Assembly: GCA_041913045.1 (NCBI GenBank)
Contig: JAYSGB010000025.1
Coordinates: forward strand, 1-63,067
Direction: 5' to 3'
Length of the DNA: 63,067 nt
DNA from: CAMLOF01 sp041913045
GTDB taxonomy: Bacteria; Pseudomonadota; Gammaproteobacteria; Burkholderiales; Burkholderiaceae_C
This document shows, piece by piece, positions 1 through 8,888 of this stretch; within the stretch, counting starts at the first letter, position 1, and every line of letters starts with the position of its first letter. The position numbers and the translations under genes are program-made. A model generated the notes under the pieces. It saw only the letters and a program-made list of their open reading frames with translations. It was not told the DNA's origin and made no database searches.

Positions 1-2
1 AG

Positions 3-102
<100 letters not shown>

Positions 103-122
<20 letters not shown>

Positions 123-1617
123 ACAAGCACACGCCGAGCCGGAAACGGCAGACGGCCCAGACACCGACAGAGACCCGCCGGTTTCCTTCGGCCTCTTCCA
201 GCGCGAACAACGCAGCCTGTTTGGCGAGATCCTGGACTGGATGCTCACGCCTTTGCTGCTGCTGTGGCCCTTGTCGTTGGCGTTGACTTGGTTCGTGGCC
301 CAGGGCATTGCCAGCAAGCCCTATGACCGGGCGCTCGAATTCACGCTGCAGGCACTCACGCAGTTCGTGGTCTACAAGGACAACCGACCGCAATTCAACC
401 TCACCACACAGGCGCGCGACCTTTTGCGCGCCGACGACACCGATCAGGTCTTCTACCAGGTGACGGACCGCAACGGCAGGCTGGTCAGTGGTGACGCCGA
501 ATTTCCCGCGCCGCCCATAGAAGACTCAACAGAGCCGGGTAACGTGCTTTTGCGTGACGATGTGCTCAGAAGCGAGGACGTTCGCGTCGCCTACACCTGG
601 GTGCCGCGCGGACCAGGGCGTGACGAACTGGTGCTGATGCAGGTGGCCGAAACCCGGGGTAAGCGCTCCAAACTGGCCACCGAGATCATCAAGGGCGTGA
701 TGGTGCCGCAGTTCATCATCCTGCCGCTGGCAGTGTTGCTGGTCTGGATGGCGCTGGTGCGCGGCATCAGGCCTTTGAGCGATCTGGAGCAACGCATCCG
801 CGCCCGCAAGCCCGACGACCTCAGCCCCATCGAAGACCGGCACGTGCCCCAGGAGGTGGCGCCGCTGGTGTCCTCCATCAACGACCTGCTCGACCGGCTG
901 AAGACATCGCTCAGCACGCAGAGGCGCTTCCTGGCAGATGCGGCGCACCAGCTCAAGACGCCGTTGGCGGGCTTGCGCATGCAGGCCGAAATGGCGCAGC
1001 AGGCCGCGCCAGGTGAAGACATCCACCGCTCGCTGCAGCAGATCGCCAAATCCAGCATGCGTGCGACGCACACGGTGAACCAGCTGCTGGCGCTGGCACG
1101 AGCCGAAACCACGGGCCGCACCCTGCCGACCAGCCAGATCGACCTGGCCGATCTGGTGACGGAGGTGATCGAGGATTCGGTGCCGCGCGCCTTGGACAAG
1201 CGCATCGACCTGGGCTACGAAGGCCCGGACCACGTGCCTGCCGAATGCCTGATGCATGGCAACCCGACCTTGCTGCGTGAACTGGTGCGCAACTTGGTGG
1301 ACAACGCCATCAACTACACGCCCGCAGGTGGCGTGGTAACGGTGCGCGTGCTGGTGGACCGCTACAGCGGTGTGCAGGTGCTGCAGGTGGAGGACAACGG
1401 CCCCGGCATTCCAGAAGAGGAGCGGGGCCTGGTGCTGGAGCCTTTCTACCGCGCGCTAGGTACCAACGTGGATGGTTCCGGCCTGGGCCTGGCGATCGTG
1501 CACGAGATTGCACAGCAGCACGGCGCCAGCCTTCAGATGGAGGACACCCACCCGGGCAAGGTGCCCAGGGGGTTGCGCGTGTCGGTGCGTTTTGGCGGGC
1601 AGCAGCTGCAGGAATGA
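103..1617 (+). CDS. Two-component sensor histidine kinase (TctE-like)
   Basis: Membrane sensor kinase of about 504 residues that should phosphorylate the upstream regulator. A first membrane segment lies near residues 47-70, a periplasmic region follows, and a second segment lies near 201-220. The H-box (AHQLKTPLAG) carries the phosphoacceptor His at about 282; then come the N-box (NLVDNAINYTPAGG), G1 (DNGPGIP) and G2 (GSGLGLAIV). The N-terminal half fits the 2CSK_N sensor type found in TctE-like kinases. I chose TTG at 103 because GGGG sits 5-8 nt upstream and it overlaps the regulator by 20 bp; TTG 73 or GTG 85 are possible. The substrate sensed cannot be told from the sequence. Confidence 0.9.
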
Positions 1618-1635
1618 CCGCTGCAGCCAGCTGGC

Positions 1636-2286
1636 TCAGGCTGCCGGTTTGTAGACGTTGAGCTGAAGGCGCTCGCGGTCCACCACACGGGCCACTGCGG
1701 GCAGGGCCGCGAAACGCTGTGCCAGCGCCCAGGTGGCGGGCAGGGTGGTGGGGTCGATGCCCGCAAAGCCGCCCCAGCGCAGGAAGGTCAACGCGTAGGC
1801 GTCCAGCACGCCGGGGCGCTCTCCGGCCAGCCAGGGGGAGGCCACTTCGGCGCGGGCTTCAATCTCTTCCAGCAACTCGCGGTACTTGCCCGCGTTGAAG
1901 GCCTTGACCGCCTGCTGGGCCGCCGGGTCGTCGGTGAACTTTTGCGGCATGAACACGTGCGTGAAGGTGGGATGCACGGTGTTGTTCATCCACATCAGCG
2001 TTTCGAGCACGCGGGTGCGCTCGATGCCGCTGGCGGGCAGCAGCTTGGCCTCAGGCAGGCGCTGGTCCAAGTGCAAAACGATGGCCACGATCTGCGTCAC
2101 CACGTTGCTGCCGTCCACCAGCACGGGCACCTGTCCACGGGGGTTCATGGTCAGGTACTCGGGGGTCTGGTGTTCACCGCGGTGCAGCTTGACGAGCATG
2201 GGCTCGAAAGGCGCGCCGCTGAGCTCCAGCAGCGAGTGGGGAACGAAGGAACAGGCGCCGGGGGCGTAATACAGCTTGAGGCTCAT
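1636..2286 (-). CDS. Glutathione S-transferase family protein
   Basis: A 216-residue cytosolic GST. The N-terminal thioredoxin-like domain begins LKLYYAPGACSFVPH, with the Cys/Ser pair near residue 11-13 where beta-class GSTs bind glutathione, and has the cis-Pro region GQVPVLVDG near 52-60. The helical C-terminal domain fills residues 90-216. The usual acidic-Ser glutathione contact after the cis-Pro loop is replaced by NVVTQIVAI, so glutathione affinity may be altered. It stands alone, convergent with the kinase gene and followed by topB on the same strand. The substrate is unknown. Confidence 0.85.
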   Translation of the reverse strand: MSLKLYYAPGACSFVPHSLLELSGAPFEPMLVKLHRGEHQTPEYLTMNPRGQVPVLVDGSNVVTQIVAIVLHLDQRLPEAKLLPASGIERTRVLETLMWMNNTVHPTFTHVFMPQKFTDDPAAQQAVKAFNAGKYRELLEEIEARAEVASPWLAGERPGVLDAYALTFLRWGGFAGIDPTTLPATWALAQRFAALPAVARVVDRERLQLNVYKPAA

Positions 2287-2323
2287 TGACGGGTCTCCTG
2301 TGATTTGCTTTGAAGATGGTAGG

Positions 2324-5017
2324 TCAGGCGCCAGCCTTTTTCCGCGCTGGGGTTTTGCGTGCGGCGGCTTTCTTGGCCGGAGCTTTGGCAGGCGCCTTGG
2401 CAGCGGTCTTGCGCGGCGGGTACTTGCTGTCGCGCGGCTCGAACTCGAAGTTCACTTTGCCTGCGCCCGGGTCCCACGCCAGGAAGGCTTTGAAGGTGCG
2501 GCGCGTCTTGTTGGACACGAACTTGTCCAGCAGGTCGGTCTTGCCAGTGGACAGGAGCTTTTGCATCTGCTCGGGCTCGATGTCCTGCTGCAGGATGGTT
2601 CTGCCGCTCTTGAAGTCGCAGCTTGGCGTGGGTTGTTCCGCCGTGGGCACGGCCTTGCTGCACACGTAGTTGCTGCCGTGCACGTGCACGGGGCTGCCGC
2701 ACTTGGGGCAGGGGCCCAGCGCGGCCTGACCGGCAAAGTCCACAAGCTCACCCGTGTCCTCGTCGGCCTTGTCGTCGCCAAAGTCGAACTCCAGCTTCCA
2801 GTTGCGCTCGTCGTCGCTGAACTTCAGCACCAGCTCGGCCACGAAGGGCCAGCCCGCCTTGGAGCGGAAGCCCTCCAGTGGGCCAATGTGTTTGTCGCGC
2901 AGGAAGGTTTCGGCCTCGTCCACCTCGAAGGTGCGCCCGCCCGGCGACTTGCCGAAGGAAAATCCGCAGCCGTCGGACTTGCCATCCGCGCCTGTGCAGC
3001 CGTAGCGGCGGTAATTTTCCTTGACCACGCCACCGCAGTTGGGGCACGGTGTGGCCAGGGTGGCGTAGTTGCCCGGCACGGTATCGCGGTCGTATTCCTT
3101 GGCCTTGCGAACGATGTGCTCGGTCATCTCGGCAATCTCGCGCATGAATGCCTCGCGGCTCAGCTTGCCGTGTTCGATCTGCGAGAGTTTGTATTCCCAC
3201 TCGCCCGTCAGCTCGGGCTTGGAGAGTTCCTCCACGTCCAGCCCACGCAGCAGAGTCATCAGCTGGAAGGCCTTGGCCGTGGGGATCAGGTCGCGCCCCT
3301 CGCGCAGCATGTACTTTTCAGTGAGCAGGCCTTCGATGATGGCTGCGCGCGTGGCGGGTGTGCCCAGGCCTTTTTCCTGCATGGCCTCGCGCAGTTCGTC
3401 GTCGTCCACCAGCTTGCCCGCGCCTTCCATGGCGCCCAGCAGTGTGGCTTCGTTGTAGCGGGCGGGCGGGCGGGTCTTCAGACCCTTGGCCACGGCCTCC
3501 TGGGTGTGCACCTTTTCGCCGGGCTGCACGGGCACCAGGTTCTGGCCCTTGTCACCGGCCTTGGCGTCTTCCACGTCCTCCGCCGCTTCCTTGCCGTACA
3601 CGGCCATCCAGCCGGGTTTCACCAGCACCTTGCCTTCGGTCTTGAAGTGGTGGGTGGCACTGGCCACGCTCACCTTGCTGATGCGTGTGGTCACCATGAA
3701 CTCGGCGCTGGGGAAGAACACCGCCAGGAAGCGGCGCACCACCAGGTCGTAGAGCTTCTGTTCGGCCTCGCTCAGGCCACTGGGCGCCTGCAGCGTGGGG
3801 ATGATGGCAAAGTGGTCGCTCACCTTGCTGTTGTCGAACACGCGCTTGGTGGGCTTGATGTAGCCGTTGTCCAGCGCGGTGCGGGCGTGCTGCGACAGGT
3901 GGTGCATGGGGCTGGCGGCCAGCATCTCCATGGTCTGGCGCACGGTGCCCAGGTAGTCCTCGGGCAGGGCGCGGCTGTCGGTACGCGGGTAGGTCAGGGC
4001 CTTGTGTTTTTCGTACAGGCTCTGCGCCAGTGCCAGCGTGGTCTTGGCGCTGAAGCCGAAGCGGCCGTTGGCCTCGCGTTGCAGGCTGGTCAGGTCGTAC
4101 AGCAGGCCGCTGGCCTGGGTGGTAGGCTTGGACTCTTCCGTCACGGTGGCGGGTTGCCCGCGCACGGCCTGCGCCACGGCCTGGGCCTCGGCCTCGGTCC
4201 ACAGGCGGTCGGCCTTCAGCTCGGCATCGGCGTTGTCGCCATTGGGCTTCTTGAATGCCGGGTCAAACCACTTGCCCGGGTACTCGCCCGCCTGCGCTGC
4301 GAAGGTGGCGTGAATCTCCCAGTAGTCGCGGCTCTTGAAGGCGCGGATCTTTTCCTCGCGTTCCACCACGATGGCCAGCGTCGGCGTCTGCACGCGGCCC
4401 ACGGTGGTCAGGAAGAAGCCGCCGTCGCGGCTGTTGAAGGCCGTCATGGCGCGCGTGCCGTTGATGCCCACCAACCAGTCGGCTTCGGAGCGGCTGCGCG
4501 CGGCGTCGGCCAGCGGGCGCATCTGCTCGTCGCTGCGCAGCTTGTCAAAGCCCTCGCGGATGGCCTGCGGCGTCATCGACTGCAGCCACAGCCGCTGCAC
4601 CGGCTTGTTCAACGGCTTGGCGCCACCGGCGTACTGCTCGATCAGGCGGAAGATCAACTCACCTTCGCGCCCCGCGTCACAGGCGTTCACCAGGGCGCCC
4701 ACGTCCTTGCGCTTGGCCAGCTTCACCACCGCCGACAGGCGCGACTTGGTCTTGTCGATGGGCTTGAGGTCGAAGTGCGGCGGGATCACCGGCAGGTGGG
4801 CAAAGCTCCACTTGCCGCGCTTCACGTCGTACTGCTCGGGGGCAGCAATCTCCACCAGATGGCCCACGGCGGACGAGACGACGTAGCGCTCGTTCTCGAA
4901 GTGGTCGTCGTGCTTTTCGAACTTGCCTGCCACGGGCGTCAGGGCCCGCACGATGTCCTGCGCCACCGAAGGTTTTTCGGCGATCACCAGGGTCTTGAAA
5001 TTACCAGTCGTATTCAT
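2324..5017 (-). CDS. topB: DNA topoisomerase III (type IA)
   Basis: 897 residues. Relaxes negatively supercoiled DNA and decatenates replication intermediates by single-strand passage. The TOPRIM domain has its acidic motif DAGREGE at 114-120. The catalytic tyrosine is Y343 in LTYPRTDSR. After the core come two zinc ribbons: C-x2-C near CPNCGG and a second set near CPKCGSPV. The tail is Lys/Ala-rich (AAKAPAKAPAKK-type repeats), a usual DNA-binding extension in beta-proteobacterial TopB. It is divergent from the SET-domain gene across only 57 bp that contain an alternating purine-pyrimidine tract. Confidence 0.97.
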   Translation of the reverse strand: MNTTGNFKTLVIAEKPSVAQDIVRALTPVAGKFEKHDDHFENERYVVSSAVGHLVEIAAPEQYDVKRGKWSFAHLPVIPPHFDLKPIDKTKSRLSAVVKLAKRKDVGALVNACDAGREGELIFRLIEQYAGGAKPLNKPVQRLWLQSMTPQAIREGFDKLRSDEQMRPLADAARSRSEADWLVGINGTRAMTAFNSRDGGFFLTTVGRVQTPTLAIVVEREEKIRAFKSRDYWEIHATFAAQAGEYPGKWFDPAFKKPNGDNADAELKADRLWTEAEAQAVAQAVRGQPATVTEESKPTTQASGLLYDLTSLQREANGRFGFSAKTTLALAQSLYEKHKALTYPRTDSRALPEDYLGTVRQTMEMLAASPMHHLSQHARTALDNGYIKPTKRVFDNSKVSDHFAIIPTLQAPSGLSEAEQKLYDLVVRRFLAVFFPSAEFMVTTRISKVSVASATHHFKTEGKVLVKPGWMAVYGKEAAEDVEDAKAGDKGQNLVPVQPGEKVHTQEAVAKGLKTRPPARYNEATLLGAMEGAGKLVDDDELREAMQEKGLGTPATRAAIIEGLLTEKYMLREGRDLIPTAKAFQLMTLLRGLDVEELSKPELTGEWEYKLSQIEHGKLSREAFMREIAEMTEHIVRKAKEYDRDTVPGNYATLATPCPNCGGVVKENYRRYGCTGADGKSDGCGFSFGKSPGGRTFEVDEAETFLRDKHIGPLEGFRSKAGWPFVAELVLKFSDDERNWKLEFDFGDDKADEDTGELVDFAGQAALGPCPKCGSPVHVHGSNYVCSKAVPTAEQPTPSCDFKSGRTILQQDIEPEQMQKLLSTGKTDLLDKFVSNKTRRTFKAFLAWDPGAGKVNFEFEPRDSKYPPRKTAAKAPAKAPAKKAAARKTPARKKAGA

Positions 5018-5020
5018 CTC

Positions 5021-5026
5021 TACAAT
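5021..5026 (+). promoter_or_regulatory. Putative -10 element (TACAAT) for the SET-domain gene
   Basis: TACAAT, one mismatch from TATAAT. A weak TTGAAA lies at 4995-5000 (20-bp spacer, too long for an ideal -35). Transcription would start near 5033, just before the leader ORF that begins at 5035. Inferred from sequence alone. Confidence 0.4.
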
Positions 5027-5033
5027 TCACTCC

Positions 5034-5081
5034 CATGCGTGCGCGCGCGCACCTGTGTGCGCACACACGCGTGCATGCATG
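5034..5081. repeat. Alternating purine-pyrimidine (Z-DNA-prone) tract with two palindromes
   Basis: Positions 5034-5052 and 5054-5081 alternate pyrimidine-purine perfectly; only C5053 breaks the pattern. The tract includes CG repeats at 5041-5050, a 12-bp palindrome at 5040-5051 and a 14-bp palindrome at 5054-5067. Tracts of this kind flip easily to left-handed Z-DNA or extrude cruciforms under negative supercoiling. It fills nearly all of the topB/SET intergenic space. Confidence 0.8.
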
Positions 5082-5082
5082 A
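5035..5082 (+). CDS. Possible 15-codon leader ORF upstream of the SET gene
   Basis: An ATG at 5035 opens a 15-residue reading frame (MRARAHLCAHTRVHA) that ends at TGA 5080-5082. It overlaps the proposed SET start codon (5075) in another frame. It begins about 2 nt after the predicted transcription start, so it could be read as a leaderless peptide and couple translation into the SET gene, which has no visible Shine-Dalgarno sequence. Its composition follows directly from the alternating DNA, so it could be accidental. Confidence 0.25.
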   Translation: MRARAHLCAHTRVHA

Positions 5083-5617
5083 AATTACCTTACCAAAATT
5101 TCCACACGTGCCAGCAGCCCGCCCCAAAACCCCCGCCCAGGCGCCCCGCCGCCGCATCCAGGTTCGCCGCTCGGGCGTACACGGCAAGGGCGTGTATGCC
5201 CTGGTAGACATCGCTGCCGGTGAGCGAATCATCGAATACACCGGCGAGGTCATCACCTGGGACGAGGCGCAGGAGCGCCACCCGCACGACCCCGCCGACC
5301 CGAACCATACGTTCTACTTCCACATCGACGACGGCCACGTTATCGACGCCAAGTTCGGCGGCAATTCGGCGCGCTGGATCAACCACAGTTGCGCCCCGAA
5401 CTGCGAGGCCGAGGAAACAGATGGCGGCCGCGTTTTCATCCGTGCACTGCGTGATATTGCCGCAGGCGAAGAACTCTTCTACGACTACGGCCTGATCATC
5501 GACGAGCCCTACACCAAGAAGCTCAAGGCCGAGTACCCCTGCTGGTGCGGTGCGCCGCAGTGCCGGGGCACCTTGCTGTCGCCCAAGCGTGGCTGGCGGG
5601 CTCCGAGCAAAAAATGA
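5075..5617 (+). CDS. SET-domain protein-lysine methyltransferase
   Basis: About 180 residues, nearly all SET domain. SET-N signature: RRSGVHGKGVYA and GERIIEYTGEVI. The S-adenosylmethionine-binding NHSC motif is at about 103-106, followed by GEELFYDYGL. A post-SET zinc motif has Cys 156, 158 and 163 (CWCGAPQC). Family proteins methylate lysines; the bacterial target is unknown. The start at ATG 5075 is the first ATG in frame; GTG 5039 or 5057 would add residues encoded by the alternating tract. The stop overlaps the birA start (ATGA), so the two genes are translationally coupled. Confidence 0.88.
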   Translation: MHEITLPKFPHVPAARPKTPAQAPRRRIQVRRSGVHGKGVYALVDIAAGERIIEYTGEVITWDEAQERHPHDPADPNHTFYFHIDDGHVIDAKFGGNSARWINHSCAPNCEAEETDGGRVFIRALRDIAAGEELFYDYGLIIDEPYTKKLKAEYPCWCGAPQCRGTLLSPKRGWRAPSKK

Positions 5618-6435
5618 CGAACCCGCCCGGCGCCGCCTTGACGGCCCTGACGCGCCAGGCCGAAGGGCTGTGGCAGGCCGTGGCGCCGCTGTTGCCCGGC
5701 TTCAGCGTGGAGGTGCTGCCCAGCATCGATTCCACCAACACTGAATTGATGCGCCGCGCCCGTGCCGGGGATCAGGCGCCCACGCTGCTGGTGGCGCTGG
5801 AGCAGACGGCAGGCCGGGGGCGCCGGGGCAAGGGCTGGGTCAGCCGTCCGGGCGATTCGCTCACCTTTTCGCTGGGGCTGCCACTGGCGCCGCGCGATTG
5901 GTCGGGCCTGTCGCTGGCCGTGGGCGTGAGCCTGGCCGAGCACCTGCACCCGCAGGTGCGCCTGAAATGGCCCAACGACCTGTGGTGGCAGGAACGCAAG
6001 CTGGGCGGCATTCTGGTGGAAACGGCCAGCGTGGGTGAGCGGCGCTACGCCGTGATTGGTGCCGGACTGAACGTGTCCACGCCCGAGTTGCCGCCAGCCC
6101 TCGCGGCGCCCGATGATGTGAGTGCGCTGCCGCCCGTGCCGCCGGTGGGCTTGCACGAGTTGGGTGGCGTGGCCGCCGCGTTGGACGCTGGGGAGTGGCT
6201 GGCTGCCGTGGTGCCAGGTCTGGTGCGCGACCTGCTGGTCTTTGAACGGGAAGGTTTTGCGTCTTTCGCTGAGCGTTTTGCTGCCCGTGATGCCTTGGCC
6301 GGTCGTGTGCTGCGCCTGTCTGATGGCCGGGAGGGCGAAGCCGCAGGTGTTGGGCCCGACGGTGCGTTGCTGTTGCGAACATCCCAGGGTGTAGAGGCCG
6401 TCACCAGTGCGGAAGTGAGCGTGCGCCCATGTTGA
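5614..6435 (+). CDS. birA: Biotin--[acetyl-CoA-carboxylase] ligase
   Basis: 273 residues. Activates biotin to biotinyl-AMP and transfers it to the biotin carboxyl carrier protein of acetyl-CoA carboxylase. Biotin/ATP loop GRGRRGKGW starts at about 67, then KWPNDLWW and LGGILVE. There is no N-terminal helix-turn-helix, so it is the monofunctional class that does not repress biotin genes. Start ATG 5614 overlaps the SET stop; the 3' end overlaps the SPOR gene by 7 bp, giving a coupled SET-birA-SPOR operon. Confidence 0.95.
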   Translation: MTNPPGAALTALTRQAEGLWQAVAPLLPGFSVEVLPSIDSTNTELMRRARAGDQAPTLLVALEQTAGRGRRGKGWVSRPGDSLTFSLGLPLAPRDWSGLSLAVGVSLAEHLHPQVRLKWPNDLWWQERKLGGILVETASVGERRYAVIGAGLNVSTPELPPALAAPDDVSALPPVPPVGLHELGGVAAALDAGEWLAAVVPGLVRDLLVFEREGFASFAERFAARDALAGRVLRLSDGREGEAAGVGPDGALLLRTSQGVEAVTSAEVSVRPC

Positions 6436-7181
6436 AGCGGCTGCTGCTGGTCTTGTTGTTGGCCAACGGGTTGTTCCTGGCCTACACACAGGGCTGGCTG
6501 GCGTTTGCGGGCCTGGTGCCACAGGAGCCCCGCGAGTCGCACCGCCTGGCAGAGCAGGTCGAACCCGGCAAGCTGCGCATCCTCAACGCCCAAGGCCAGG
6601 CACCTGCCACCGCTGCAGCGCCGGAGCCCGGGGCATCCGACGTGCCGGGGCCGCAGGAGGCTGCGGCCAACGGCTCGTCGCCACCAGACGTGGCCGCCAC
6701 GCCTGCAGCGGCCGCCCTTGCGCCCGAACCCACCGCTTGCTGGCAGGTCAGCGGCTTCAGCGTGGCACAGACGATCACCGTCAACGCAGCCATGCAAAAG
6801 CTGGGTGGCGTCGCCAAGGGTTGGTCCTTGAACGAATCGGTGCTGCCCGCGCGCTGGATTGTTTACCTCGGCAAGTTTGCCAACAGCGAGGCCTTGCAGC
6901 GGCGCCGTGCCGAGTTGCGCCAGGAGCGAATAGAACACCGAGAGGTAAACGTGCCCGCCTTGCAGCCCGGCCTGGCCCTGGGCACCTACTCCAGCGAGGA
7001 TGCTGCCCGCAAGGCCTTGCAACAGGCTCAGCGTGACGGCGTGCGCGATGCGCGCGTCGTGCAGGAGCGGCAGGAATCCCGCACCTTCACCCTGCGCCTG
7101 CCCGCCGTGACTGGCAGCGAACGGCGCCAGATCGAGGGGCTGGGCTTCTTGGGCGACAAGACGCTGCAGCCCTGTTCCTGA
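6429..7181 (+). CDS. SPOR-domain-like membrane-anchored protein
   Basis: 250 residues. A hydrophobic N-terminal segment at 4-20 (signal anchor) is followed by an Ala/Pro-rich linker to about 100. The C-terminal part, about 135-205, has the SPOR-like pattern: WIVYLGKFANSEALQRRRAEL, then LGTYSSEDAARKAL. SPOR domains bind denuded septal peptidoglycan. The gene overlaps birA by 7 bp. In relatives a similar gene often sits beside birA and the type III pantothenate kinase gene coaX; coaX is not here. The precise role is unknown. Confidence 0.65.
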   Translation: MLKRLLLVLLLANGLFLAYTQGWLAFAGLVPQEPRESHRLAEQVEPGKLRILNAQGQAPATAAAPEPGASDVPGPQEAAANGSSPPDVAATPAAAALAPEPTACWQVSGFSVAQTITVNAAMQKLGGVAKGWSLNESVLPARWIVYLGKFANSEALQRRRAELRQERIEHREVNVPALQPGLALGTYSSEDAARKALQQAQRDGVRDARVVQERQESRTFTLRLPAVTGSERRQIEGLGFLGDKTLQPCS

Positions 7182-7213
7182 ACTCACCAACCGCCCCGCA
7201 TGGGGTTTCAACC

Positions 7214-7690
7214 ATGAACATCACCAAAGACACCGTCGTCACGCTCAGCTACCGCGTGAGCGACACCCAAGGCAAGCTGCTGGAAGCTAGCGAGGAGCCC
7301 ATGGCCTACCTGCACGGCGGCTACGGCAACACTTTCGAGAAGATTGAAGCCGCGCTGGAAGGCCAGCAAAAAGGCTTTGCCACGACCGTGGTGCTGCAAC
7401 CTGAGGATGCCTTTGGCGAACGCGACGAAAGCCTGGTGCAGACCATCGCCAAGGCCGATTTCCCGCCCGGTGTGAAGGTGGGCGGCACGCTGCGTGGTGT
7501 GGCCGACGACGGGCACGAGCGCATCTTCACCGTGGTCAAGATCAAGGGGCCGCAGGTCATCATTGACGGCAACCACCCGCACGCGGGCAAGGTGCTCAAG
7601 TTCGCACTGCAGGTGCTGGACGTGCGCGCCGCCTCTGCCGAAGAAGTGGCCCATGGCCACGCCCACGGCGAGCACGGCCACCACCACTGA
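7214..7690 (+). CDS. slyD: FKBP-type peptidyl-prolyl cis-trans isomerase, SlyD-like
   Basis: 158 residues. FKBP core with the inserted chaperone flap: VTLSYRVSDTQGKLLEA, then AYLHGGYGNTFEKIEAALEGQ, with QPEDAFGERDESLV in the flap. The C-terminus is rich in His (HGHAHGEHGHHH), the metal-binding tail of SlyD, which supplies nickel in the family. It folds proline-limited proteins in the cytoplasm. It starts 32 bp after the SPOR gene and ends 8 bp before the convergent chemoreceptor gene. Confidence 0.93.
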   Translation: MNITKDTVVTLSYRVSDTQGKLLEASEEPMAYLHGGYGNTFEKIEAALEGQQKGFATTVVLQPEDAFGERDESLVQTIAKADFPPGVKVGGTLRGVADDGHERIFTVVKIKGPQVIIDGNHPHAGKVLKFALQVLDVRAASAEEVAHGHAHGEHGHHH

Positions 7691-7698
7691 AGCCCGCT

Positions 7699-8805
7699 TC
7701 AGTCGAGCTTGAAGGCGCCTACGGCGCTGCTGAGTTCCTTCGCCTGGCTCGACAGCGCGTGCGCTGCCTGCGCTGCACGGCTCACTTGAGTCACGTTGTG
7801 CTGCGTGACCTGGTCCATGCGGTCCATGGCGCTTGTGACCCGCTGCAAGCCTTCCCGCTGTTCCTGGGACGTCGTGGAGATGTCCCCCAGCAGCGCGGTC
7901 ATGCGGCGGACTTCCTCCACGACCTCCCTCATGGTCGTGCCCGCCTGGGTGACGAGTTCCGCGCCGTTCTCAACGTGCCGAACCGAGTCACCGATGAGTT
8001 GGCTGATCTCCTTGGCCGCTGACGCGCTGCGCTGCGCGAGGCTGCGCACCTCTGCTGCCACCACGGCAAAGCCGCGCCCCTGTTCCCCAGCGCGGGCCGC
8101 TTCCACGGCGGCGTTCAGGGCCAGGATGTTGGTCTGGAACGCAATGCCGTCGATCACGGCAATGATGTCCACGATCTTGCGCGAACTGCCGCTGATGGCG
8201 TCCATCGTGCGCACCACTTGATCGACCACTGCCCCGCCTTTCTCCGCGATGCCCGAGGCGTGGCTGGCCAGCTGGCTCGCTGATTCAGCCCGTTCGGCAT
8301 TGAGCAGCACGGTGCCTGCCAGCTGCTGCATGCTGTGGCTGGTTTCATGCAGCGACGCCGCCTGCTCTTCAGTGTGGCGGGTCAGGTCTGCATGACCGCT
8401 GTCGATGTCGGCTGCTGCGTCGGTGATGGTGTCGGTGGACGCCTTGATGCGCCCGACCAGGTCGGTGAGGGTGTCTTCCATCTCGCCCAGCGCCTGCAGC
8501 AGGCGGCCAAACTCCCCTTCACGTTCGGTGCCGAACTCCTGGCTCAGGTCGCCAGAGGCCACGGTCTCCGCAATCAGGATGGCTTCACCCAAGGGTTGGG
8601 AGATGGCTCTGGTGAGTGCCCATGTAGCGGTGAGGCAGGTCAGCACCGTCAGGCCGAAGATGGAGAAGAGCCCCAGTTTGGCTAAGCTTGCTTTGACCGG
8701 GTCCAGCGCCTGAATGGACAGGACCAGCGCCACGGTTGAAAGGCAAAGCACTAGGGTGAATGTCAGCATCAGCCATGCGCGGATGGTCAGGTTGGAAAGC
8801 CGCAT
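7699..8805 (-). CDS. Methyl-accepting chemotaxis protein without a periplasmic sensor domain
   Basis: 368 residues. Two membrane segments (about 9-31 and 43-64) are separated by only about a dozen residues, so no ligand domain projects into the periplasm. A HAMP linker follows (GEAILIAETVASGDLSQEF). The signalling hairpin has the conserved tip DGIAFQTNILALNAAVEAA and GRGFAVVAAEVRSLAQ. It ends in VGAFKLD with no CheR-tethering pentapeptide. ATG 8805 has GGAG about 9 nt upstream; a longer frame from 8865 is less likely. It may sense energy state or membrane stress (inference). Confidence 0.92.
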   Translation of the reverse strand: MRLSNLTIRAWLMLTFTLVLCLSTVALVLSIQALDPVKASLAKLGLFSIFGLTVLTCLTATWALTRAISQPLGEAILIAETVASGDLSQEFGTEREGEFGRLLQALGEMEDTLTDLVGRIKASTDTITDAAADIDSGHADLTRHTEEQAASLHETSHSMQQLAGTVLLNAERAESASQLASHASGIAEKGGAVVDQVVRTMDAISGSSRKIVDIIAVIDGIAFQTNILALNAAVEAARAGEQGRGFAVVAAEVRSLAQRSASAAKEISQLIGDSVRHVENGAELVTQAGTTMREVVEEVRRMTALLGDISTTSQEQREGLQRVTSAMDRMDQVTQHNVTQVSRAAQAAHALSSQAKELSSAVGAFKLD

Positions 8806-8888
8806 GGCAGTGTCTCCGTGGTGGCGCCTGTGTTTGTGATCTATGCGATTTTTAGCGCCACGCATGCCAAGAGCGGTGTGGGAACTAC

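Noticed and set aside
2276..5617. Very long plus-strand open frame (over 1,100 codons) antisense to topB and running into the SET gene
   Set aside because: The first 900 codons are the antisense of topB and are rich in His, Leu and Gly; only the last 180 codons are a real domain. GC-rich codon bias keeps the antisense frame open.
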